A stretch of 5,094 nucleotides of DNA from MADRE2 sp964397015 (GTDB lineage: Bacteria; Desulfobacterota; Desulfobacteria; Desulfobacterales; Desulfobacteraceae), in the NCBI GenBank assembly GCA_964397015.1, contig CAYNHL010000185.1:1-5094 (forward strand). Direction: 5' to 3'. Position 1 is the first letter of the stretch; the number at the start of each line of letters is the position of its first letter. Positions 1-5,094 of the stretch are shown in pieces. Position numbers and translations under genes: made by a program. Under the pieces are notes generated by a model that was not told the origin of the DNA, ran no database searches, and saw only the letters and a program-made list of their open reading frames with translations.

Positions 1-53
1 GTGTATCCTGGATCTTTTCTACATATCTGTTTTCTGTGAAATACAGGATTCAC
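1..53. repeat. Imperfect inverted repeat in the leader of the small gene
   Basis: Bases 1-10 (GTGTATCCTG) and 44-53 (CAGGATTCAC) are complementary at 9 of 10 positions, with a single T-T mismatch and a 33-nt spacer. The left arm starts at the first base of the window, so the repeat may extend further left. No clear run of T follows the right arm, so it does not look like a standard intrinsic terminator. It could be the end of an upstream transcript, an operator, or chance. The rest of the 117-nt leader is AT-rich and shows no convincing gene. Confidence 0.3.
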
Positions 54-105
54 CTGATTTAAGCCTGATAGAAAACATAAGAAAATAAAAGAAATTTACA
101 GCTTC

Positions 106-112
106 AGGAGGA
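106..112 (+). promoter_or_regulatory. Strong ribosome binding site for the small coiled-coil gene
   Basis: The sequence AGGAGGA lies 5 nt upstream of the ATG at 118. It is an almost full match to the anti-Shine-Dalgarno sequence of 16S rRNA. It fixes the start codon and suggests efficient translation, which supports this short reading frame being a real gene. Confidence 0.8.
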
Positions 113-117
113 AATAA

Positions 118-420
118 ATGACAACAAAACAGGAAATTGAAAATGAATTGAAACAATCACTGGAAAATTACAAAGATAAAGTCAGCGAACTTGAAAACAA
201 ATTTATTGCAGAAAAAAAACAGACAGATCCGGAAAACCATAAAATACGTGCTGAAAAAATCAACAATCTGAAAACCGCACTGCAGGATATGGAAAAAGAG
301 CTTTATGCATTGCAGCGCACTGACCGGCAGGACACCATTGACAAGGTAAAAGATGCCATGAGGTCAACGATGGGAAATATTGATGAAGAATTCAGATCTT
401 CTCTGGCGTATTTTCATTGA
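118..420 (+). CDS. Small helical (coiled-coil) protein, function unknown
   Basis: This 100-residue protein is not recognised with confidence. It is very rich in Lys, Glu, Gln and Asn, has no Cys or Trp, and has a single Pro (residue 38). Hydrophobic residues follow a 3-4 heptad spacing in three stretches: L11, L15, Y18, V22, L25, F29; then L51, L55, M58, L62, L65; then I74, V77, M81, M85, I88, F92, L96. This predicts two long helices folding back around Pro38, plus a third helix ending in an aromatic tail. There is no signal peptide or membrane segment, so it is probably cytoplasmic. The length and the amphipathic C-terminus loosely recall small coiled-coil stress proteins of the cyanobacterial sll1863 type, but this is only a resemblance. 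It has its own leader and a strong ribosome binding site, so it is probably transcribed alone. Its G+C is low, about 37% by hand count over 121-420 (lowest in the first third), and visibly below the genes to its right. Confidence 0.78.
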   Translation: MTTKQEIENELKQSLENYKDKVSELENKFIAEKKQTDPENHKIRAEKINNLKTALQDMEKELYALQRTDRQDTIDKVKDAMRSTMGNIDEEFRSSLAYFH

Positions 421-436
421 TATGTAATATCATATC
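419..436. repeat. Perfect inverted repeat spanning both convergent stop codons
   Basis: GATATG (419-424) and CATATC (431-436) form a perfect 6-bp stem with a 6-nt loop. It overlaps the last bases of the stop codon of the small plus-strand gene (418-420) and the entire stop codon of the minus-strand polymerase gene (432-430). The stem is AT-rich and no T-run follows on either strand, so it is at best a weak bidirectional terminator. A 6-bp repeat of this kind can occur by chance in 5 kb; its location is the only reason to note it. Confidence 0.3.
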
Positions 437-2151
437 CGGGTCATCATCTTTACAAGGTCCTGGCAGCTGTATGTATTGATGACATCTGCAGCTTCCAGCC
501 AGCCGCGTCTTGCCTGGTCAATGCCCAGCCTAAGGTGTGACAGGCCGCCCGTATCATGAGCATCGCTTGAAACGGCAATTTTGACATCCATGTCCCGGGC
601 CAGCCTGCAGGCATCATCGCTCAAATCCAGGCGGTCCGGCTGGGCATTGAGCTCCAGAAAACAGCCATTCTCTTTTGCAGCGGCTATCACTTTTTCCAGA
701 TCCACTGCATAGGGCTTGCGCCGGTTGATAAGACGGCCGGTGGGATGGCCCAGGATATTGAAAAAGGGGTTTTCCATGGCCTTGATAATACGCTCGGTCT
801 GTTTTTTTTGCGACAGGTTATGGGGAAAATGAATGGAGCAGACCCTTAAATCCAGTTTTTTTAACACATCATCTGGAAAATCAAGACTCCCGTCTTCCAG
901 TATATCCACTTCGATGCCCTTGAGTACCCGAAAATCATCAAGGTTGTCATTGAGCCGGTCGATTTTTTCAATCTGTTTTTCCAGCCGGTCGATATCCATG
1001 CCGTTGGCAATGCGTACCTGTCGGGAATGGTCTGTAATTGCAAGATAGTTGTATCCCATATCCTGAGCGGACTGCACCATTTCTTCAAGACCTGCCAGGC
1101 CATCGGTTTCACTGGTATGGACATGAAGATCTCCCCGGATATCATGTAATTGGATCAGCCGGGGCAGCCGGTTTTGTCCGGCCGCTTCAATTTCACCGGT
1201 ATTTTCCCTGAGTTCAGGTACGACAAAGGCCAGGCCCAGGACCTCATAGATCTGTTTTTCATGGGAGACGGTGATCTGTTTTTTCCCTTTGAACATGCCG
1301 TATTCATTGATTTTGATGTCCTTTTTCACGGCCATTTTGCGAAGGGCGATATTATGGGCTTTAGATCCCGTGAAATGATGGAGTCCCGCTGTATAGGCAT
1401 AAGGGGCAAGTACCCGCAGATCCACATGAAGACCGGATGTGAGCACCGCCCGACAGAGAGTTGGGCCTCTGGAAATAATTTTTTTTATATCTTCATACCG
1501 GGTGAAATGTTCTATCACCTCTTCGGGTGTTTCACTGCAGATCAAAAGATCCAGGTCCCCCACGGTTTCTCTGCGCCTCCTGAAACTGCCGGCAAGCTTT
1601 ATTTGGTCAATGTTCCGGGCCTTTTTCATATGGGTCAGCAAAGGCGCAGCCCGTTCTTCGGCTTCAGATAATAATATTCGCCCTGATTCGGATGCCATCT
1701 GTTCTATGCCTTTTAAAACAGAGTGTTCGATTTTTTCCCCAAAGCCTTGCAGGGTGCGTATTTTTTTAGCCCGGGCAGCCGCTTTGAGTTCTTCTATGGT
1801 GGAAATGCCCAGTTCCTGATACAGTTGTTTTACCCGTTTGGGGCCCAGGTGTTCAATATCCATCAAACGGGGCAGTTCTTCGGGCAGCCGGGCCTGTATT
1901 TTTGCAAGCTGAGTAAAGGTTCCTTTGGAAACAATCTGCTTTATCTTGTCTGAAATATCCCGGCCGATGCCAGGGAGCTCTGTGAGATCCTCTTTTTGTC
2001 CGATCATATCAGCCACTTGACGGGCCAGGCCCCTGACACTGCGGGCTGCATTGCGATAAGCCCTGGCCCTGAAGGGATTGGCACCTTCAATTTCCAGCAG
2101 GTCGGCCATGTGTTCGAGCTGATTTGCTATATCAGTGTTTTGTGCCGGCAT
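430..2151 (-). CDS. polX: DNA polymerase/3'-5' exonuclease PolX (family X polymerase with PHP domain)
   Basis: This is a complete 573-aa bacterial PolX, close to the usual ~570 aa, expected to fill short gaps in base-excision repair in the cytoplasm. The N-terminal 8-kDa-like region has helix-hairpin-helix motifs: LPGIG at 59-63, HLGPKRV at 101-107 and LQGFGEKI at 134-141. The nucleotidyltransferase core contains GSFRR (188-192), the metal-binding pair D199 and D201 in GDLD, the third carboxylate D244 in HVDLR, and FTGSK (260-264). The PELRE segment (312-316) leads into the C-terminal PHP domain. There, the residues I expect to bind metals are all present: H343 and H345 in DLHVH, D350, H375 in TDHS, E414 in GIEVDI, H441, H469 in HPTGR, and D530 and H532 in DAH. 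Both polymerase and 3'-5' exonuclease activities are therefore probably intact. The ATG at 2151 is chosen because the family's N-terminal pattern (ADLLEIEGANPFRARAYR, 16-33) begins shortly after it. It lies 38 nt downstream of the GH65 gene on the same strand and is probably its operon partner, although no functional link is evident. Confidence 0.97.
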   Translation of the reverse strand: MPAQNTDIANQLEHMADLLEIEGANPFRARAYRNAARSVRGLARQVADMIGQKEDLTELPGIGRDISDKIKQIVSKGTFTQLAKIQARLPEELPRLMDIEHLGPKRVKQLYQELGISTIEELKAAARAKKIRTLQGFGEKIEHSVLKGIEQMASESGRILLSEAEERAAPLLTHMKKARNIDQIKLAGSFRRRRETVGDLDLLICSETPEEVIEHFTRYEDIKKIISRGPTLCRAVLTSGLHVDLRVLAPYAYTAGLHHFTGSKAHNIALRKMAVKKDIKINEYGMFKGKKQITVSHEKQIYEVLGLAFVVPELRENTGEIEAAGQNRLPRLIQLHDIRGDLHVHTSETDGLAGLEEMVQSAQDMGYNYLAITDHSRQVRIANGMDIDRLEKQIEKIDRLNDNLDDFRVLKGIEVDILEDGSLDFPDDVLKKLDLRVCSIHFPHNLSQKKQTERIIKAMENPFFNILGHPTGRLINRRKPYAVDLEKVIAAAKENGCFLELNAQPDRLDLSDDACRLARDMDVKIAVSSDAHDTGGLSHLRLGIDQARRGWLEAADVINTYSCQDLVKMMTRI

Positions 2152-2163
2152 AAACTGGTTACA

Positions 2164-2169
2164 TCCTTT
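2164..2169 (-). promoter_or_regulatory. Ribosome binding site for polX
   Basis: AAAGGA on the minus strand lies in the 38-nt gap between the GH65 gene and polX, 12 nt upstream of the ATG at 2151. The spacing is longer than ideal. The nearer in-frame alternatives are worse, and an ATG overlapping this site runs directly into TAA, so the start at 2151 stands. Confidence 0.5.
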
Positions 2170-2189
2170 ACTGTATCAATGACAGGCAT

Positions 2190-4598
2190 TCAGATCTGAA
2201 ACTTTCTTGTATTCCCGACTGTCATATCATACAGATGTTCCTTGAATCCCAGTTTAAAAGTGTTTTTCGGGCTGCACAAAAGTGTAACCTGGCACATTTC
2301 CTGGGTTGCTTCAAAAGCCAGGGTGCTGCCCCTGTATCGTACCTGCATTTCCAGTTTTTCAAGTACTTCGGGCAGTTCCGGGTTGACCCATAGAATATTA
2401 TCCCGGGTTCGTATACCCATGTAGGCTTCCTGTAGAATATTCACTGATCCGGCCATGGCGCCAAGATGAATACCTTCCTGGGTGGTTCCTCCCTGGATAT
2501 CATCTATGTCGCTTTGAAGGGCCTTTAAAAATAAATTCCAGGACCGTTTCCGGTCCGACCTGGCCAGCACCCAGGAATGGACCACCCAGCTCAAAGAAGA
2601 GCCATAGGTGGTACGATTGACATAATAATCTATATTTCTGGGGATCGTTTCATATTCAAAAGTATAATTCAATTGTTTGAACAGGGTCTTTAATTCAGGA
2701 GCGGAAAACAGGTAAAACAGCATGAGTACATCTGCCTGCTTGGTTATCTTGTAATTGTTGGGACTGTCTCCCTCGGCTTCAAGTATGCGGTCCATGCGCT
2801 GGATATTGGGATATTTTTCCCTGTATTTATCCCAGTCCAGCTCCTTGAGATGTTCGTAATGTTCAAACTGGCTGATGATGTTGTCGTCATGAAAGATGAT
2901 CCGCATTTTACGGCTGATATCCCACCACAGATCTGTTTCGGATTTTGTGATGTGCATGGTTTCATTGAGCTCATCAACCCGGTCCGCGGGCAGAATTTCC
3001 AGAAGATGCAAAGCCTGGGTCAATACCCAGGTCGCCATGACATTGGTATAGGCATTGTTATCCAGCCCTGGTTCATCCGCATCCGGGTAAGCATCATGGT
3101 ATTCATCCGGCCCCATCACCTTGAGAATCTCGTAACGGTCAAGATCTTTGTTATAGGTGGCAATGCTTTCCCAGAACCGGGCCATTTCAAGCAGCATCTC
3201 TGCACCATACTCAGACATGAACTGCATGTCCCCCGTGGATTCATAATATTTCCAGATATTGAATGCAATTGCTGAATTTACATGTTTCTGGAAATGGGAA
3301 TTATCCGGAATCCACCGTCCTGATTTGGGATTGAGGTGCATTGTCTGGGTTTCTTCCCTGCCGCTGCTGCCGCTCTGCCAGGGGAACATGGCACCCTTGT
3401 GTCCTGCCGCCCTGGCAGCGGCCCTGGCCGTATCGAGCCGGCGGTACCGGTACAGCAGAAGAGATCGGGTGATTTCCGGATGCTGCAGCGTAATAAAAGG
3501 GTAAATATACAGTTCATCCCAGAAAATATGCCCCCGGTAGGCTTCTCCATGCCAGCCCCTGGCAGGTACTCCCACATCCAGGTTAACGGTCTGTTTTGAG
3601 GTGGTCTGCAGTAGATGAAAGATATGCAGTCTGACCACCATTTCCGGATGGGGGTCAGGCCGTTTTTTCCTGCGGTCGGTCATTTTAATGTCGGACCGCT
3701 CCCACAATTGTTTCCAGGCCAGTTTATGTGCCGAAAGCATGTCATCGAAGCCGGGGGCACGTTTGATTCTTGCCCTGGCGGCCAGGCCGCATTCAGAAAT
3801 GGCAATGTCACGGGAAGTGTGGACCAGAACGGTTTTTTCTACCACGATGGTTTCTTTCTGCTTGATATCCACGGTAAAGCGTTTACCGATATATCCATTA
3901 TCATTAATCAACTCCGGCTCAAGTTCCAGGGCATTGCCTTTCTTGGTTATCAGGGTTCTTGCAGCCATGGCTACCCGCAGTTCAGACTGAACGGTCTGCA
4001 CTTTGAGATACAGCGGTCTGTCTTGAATGCATTCACTTTCCAGAACCTCGAGGTGCTGGCTGTTGAGTTCGCGGTACCTTTTTACCCCCTGGTTTTTGAC
4101 TGTTCCGTCAATGGCGGATTCCACTTCAAGATCCCCGGTGTGGTTTTCACTGGTCAATGATACCCGCATTGCAGCCGTGTGGCGGTCTCCCATATGTATA
4201 AAGCGCTGTTCTTCCATCCTGATCCGGCGCTCCTGTTCGTCCTCAAAAACGACAATATGCGTGAGGACACCTTTTTTCATATCAAGTTCCTGGTAATAGG
4301 ATCGGATGGTCTCGGTTTCAGGGGAGATCCACTGGCCGCCAGTGAAACGAAATTTGAGACACAGCCAGTTGGGCATGTTGACAAGGTCTTCATTTTCGAT
4401 TTCCTTGCCGGCAATGACGGTTGTAAGCCGGTTGTATCCCCCGGCAAGATAGGTGCCTGGATAATGGATGTCGCCGGCAGACACCTGGGCACTTGCCCCC
4501 CGGGTGGCGAAATAACCGTTTCCCAGAGTACAAAGGGCTTCTCGAAGGCCCTGTCTTTGCGGTTTATAATTATTGTGGGTTAAGTTCCAGACAGTCAT
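2190..4598 (-). CDS. Glycoside hydrolase family 65 protein (alpha-glucoside phosphorylase type, OtsB1-like)
   Basis: This is a complete family 65 enzyme of 802 aa. Members cleave trehalose, maltose, kojibiose or nigerose, mostly by phosphorolysis to glucose-1-phosphate; the substrate cannot be read from sequence. An N-terminal beta-sandwich (about 10-270) starts with the typical LGNGYFATRG (25-34). The (alpha/alpha)6 catalytic barrel (about 320-715) contains GHIFWDELYIYPF (356-368), the general acid E499 in GPDEYH (496-501), KQADV (620-624), SSLS (667-670) and EGIHLGAMAG (708-717). A C-terminal beta domain follows (about 730-785). From family knowledge, the serines of SSLS and the His of EGIH (H711) contact phosphate, which favours phosphorolysis. 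The HD usually preceding SSLS is YG here. The style (IQGGTTQEGIHLGAMAG, WVLARSDR) resembles the GH65 part of mycobacterial OtsB1 more than maltose phosphorylases. The ATG at 4598 is preferred over an upstream TTG at 4619, because the family pattern begins right after it and a ribosome binding site precedes it. The gene starts 1 nt after the phosphatase stop, suggesting translational coupling and a shared sugar pathway. No signal peptide, so cytoplasmic. Confidence 0.95.
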   Translation of the reverse strand: MTVWNLTHNNYKPQRQGLREALCTLGNGYFATRGASAQVSAGDIHYPGTYLAGGYNRLTTVIAGKEIENEDLVNMPNWLCLKFRFTGGQWISPETETIRSYYQELDMKKGVLTHIVVFEDEQERRIRMEEQRFIHMGDRHTAAMRVSLTSENHTGDLEVESAIDGTVKNQGVKRYRELNSQHLEVLESECIQDRPLYLKVQTVQSELRVAMAARTLITKKGNALELEPELINDNGYIGKRFTVDIKQKETIVVEKTVLVHTSRDIAISECGLAARARIKRAPGFDDMLSAHKLAWKQLWERSDIKMTDRRKKRPDPHPEMVVRLHIFHLLQTTSKQTVNLDVGVPARGWHGEAYRGHIFWDELYIYPFITLQHPEITRSLLLYRYRRLDTARAAARAAGHKGAMFPWQSGSSGREETQTMHLNPKSGRWIPDNSHFQKHVNSAIAFNIWKYYESTGDMQFMSEYGAEMLLEMARFWESIATYNKDLDRYEILKVMGPDEYHDAYPDADEPGLDNNAYTNVMATWVLTQALHLLEILPADRVDELNETMHITKSETDLWWDISRKMRIIFHDDNIISQFEHYEHLKELDWDKYREKYPNIQRMDRILEAEGDSPNNYKITKQADVLMLFYLFSAPELKTLFKQLNYTFEYETIPRNIDYYVNRTTYGSSLSWVVHSWVLARSDRKRSWNLFLKALQSDIDDIQGGTTQEGIHLGAMAGSVNILQEAYMGIRTRDNILWVNPELPEVLEKLEMQVRYRGSTLAFEATQEMCQVTLLCSPKNTFKLGFKEHLYDMTVGNTRKFQI

Positions 4599-4599
4599 A

Positions 4600-5094
4600 T
4601 TATTTTTCCTTTTTATCAAACAAATTTTTTAAAAACAGGGCTGTTTTTTGGGTGTCTTCAAGGACAAAATCAGCTGATGTCGGGTGAGAACTTCCCTTGA
4701 CAACAATACTGGTGCCTATGGCTTTCAGGCTTTCAAATGCATCCTCGTCCGTAATGTCATCTCCAAGATACATGGGATAATAGTTATTGCGGTCCAGCTT
4801 GAGTTTTTCCATAAGCCATACCAGGGCTTTGCCTTTGTGCCAGTCAATATCGGGCTGCAGTTCAAACACTTTTTTCCCCTCGGTGATGCGCAGTTCTGGG
4901 TGCCTGTCCCGTACCTGGAGAACCATTTGTTTGACTGATCGTGCTAAAGTCTGGTCAACGTTCCGGTAATGGATGGCAATGGAAAATTTTTTTCGTTCAA
5001 TGGCAGCGCCTTTTATGTCTGCCAGCTTTTTTTCCAGATTGTCCTGGGCAGTGTCCAGAACAGGAAGAAAATCCTTTCCTTTCTGCATTTCAAG
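4600..5094 (-). CDS. otsB: Trehalose-6-phosphate phosphatase, C-terminal part (5' end outside window)
   Basis: The last 164 codons of a HAD-superfamily trehalose-phosphatase, which dephosphorylates trehalose 6-phosphate to trehalose in the cytoplasm. The visible part begins inside the cap domain (LEMQKG resembles the family's HGLE region). It continues with FSIAIHYRNV, then the lysine motif in DWHKGKAL, and the C-terminal aspartate motif LGDDITDEDAF, which coordinates Mg2+. It ends with the VVKG...A.FVL segment typical of the family. The catalytic DxDGT motif must lie beyond the right edge. The frame stays open through the last base of the window, so the ATG at 5088 is internal and not the start. 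About 90-110 residues are missing if this is a single-domain enzyme of usual length, and more if a beta-phosphoglucomutase-like domain is fused in front, as in mycobacterial OtsB1. The TAA stop lies 1 nt before the ATG of the GH65 gene. Confidence 0.93.
   Translation of the reverse strand, partial: LEMQKGKDFLPVLDTAQDNLEKKLADIKGAAIERKKFSIAIHYRNVDQTLARSVKQMVLQVRDRHPELRITEGKKVFELQPDIDWHKGKALVWLMEKLKLDRNNYYPMYLGDDITDEDAFESLKAIGTSIVVKGSSHPTSADFVLEDTQKTALFLKNLFDKKEK
4606..4611 (-). promoter_or_regulatory. Ribosome binding site for the GH65 gene, inside the end of otsB
   Basis: AAGGAA on the minus strand is formed by the Lys-Glu codons three and two before the last sense codon block of the phosphatase gene, 7 nt upstream of the ATG at 4598. 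This spacing is ideal. It selects that ATG over the in-frame TTG at 4619, and because the site sits inside translated otsB sequence, it suggests that translation of the two genes is coupled. Confidence 0.7.

Noticed and set aside
1..39. Tail of an upstream plus-strand gene ending in TGA at 37-39
   Set aside because: Only 12 codons would be visible, with no recognisable sequence. This cannot be told apart from random open frame.
1..117. Sigma-70 promoter for the small gene
   Set aside because: The region is AT-rich but I could not find a -35/-10 pair with good matches and 16-18 nt spacing (TTCACC at 49-54 has no acceptable -10 partner). No sigma-54 GG-N10-GC element was seen either.
1150..1671. 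Plus-strand open frame of 173 codons opposite polX
   Set aside because: It lies entirely antisense to the well-supported PolX coding sequence, has no ribosome binding site that I can see, and its Phe/Gly/His-rich translation does not resemble any family.
2189..2200. Perfect 12-bp palindrome TTCAGATCTGAA at the end of the GH65 gene
   Set aside because: About one perfect 12-bp palindrome is expected by chance in 5 kb. It has no loop or T-run and lies mostly in coding sequence, so there is no support for a terminator or operator.
3615..4160. Plus-strand open frame of 181 codons opposite the GH65 gene
   Set aside because: It is antisense to conserved GH65 sequence. The long opening is explained by the codon use of the real gene. 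Similar shadows at 2850-3275 and 4179-4583 were rejected for the same reason.
4596..4619. Upstream TTG start (4619) for the GH65 gene, giving 809 aa and overlapping otsB
   Set aside because: The added residues (MIKRKNN) are translated from the otsB 3' end and the ribosome binding site itself. The ATG at 4598 has an ideally spaced AAGGAA and matches the family N-terminus.
5086..5088. ATG as the start of a short 162-aa phosphatase
   Set aside because: The frame stays open to the window edge and the catalytic DxDGT motif of the HAD family is missing, so this Met is internal and the gene is cut by the edge, not truncated.

Overview
The window looks like a chromosomal stretch from a Gram-negative, probably anaerobic bacterium. 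The style of the proteins (a PolX with fused PHP domain, and a GH65 enzyme paired with trehalose-phosphatase) and the moderate G+C suggest a Desulfobacterota-type organism such as a member of the Desulfobacteraceae. This placement is an inference from general resemblance; no marker gene is present.

Layout: from the right edge, three genes run leftwards on the minus strand. They are the C-terminal part of a trehalose-6-phosphate phosphatase (cut by the window edge), a complete family 65 glycoside hydrolase/phosphorylase (802 aa from the preferred ATG), and a complete bacterial family X DNA polymerase with a PHP nuclease domain (573 aa). Gaps are 1 nt and 38 nt, so the three probably share a transcript. 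At the left, a single small plus-strand gene (100 aa, heptad-patterned, function unknown) with a very strong Shine-Dalgarno converges on the polymerase gene, with only 9 nt between the stop codons. The first 117 nt are a non-coding AT-rich leader containing an imperfect inverted repeat.

How they work together: the phosphatase and the GH65 enzyme are a functional pair. The first releases trehalose (or a related sugar) from its 6-phosphate, and the second belongs to a family that cleaves alpha-glucosides such as trehalose, maltose or kojibiose, usually with phosphate. Their order and sequence style match the large mycobacterial OtsB1-type fusion protein, here encoded as separate adjacent genes. 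PolX is a DNA-repair enzyme with no evident link to sugar metabolism and may simply be co-transcribed.

No CRISPR array, tRNA, rRNA, insertion sequence or phage gene was seen. I found no convincing undescribed system. The points most worth a second look are the split OtsB1-like pair, the altered loop in the GH65 active site, and the unidentified small helical protein.
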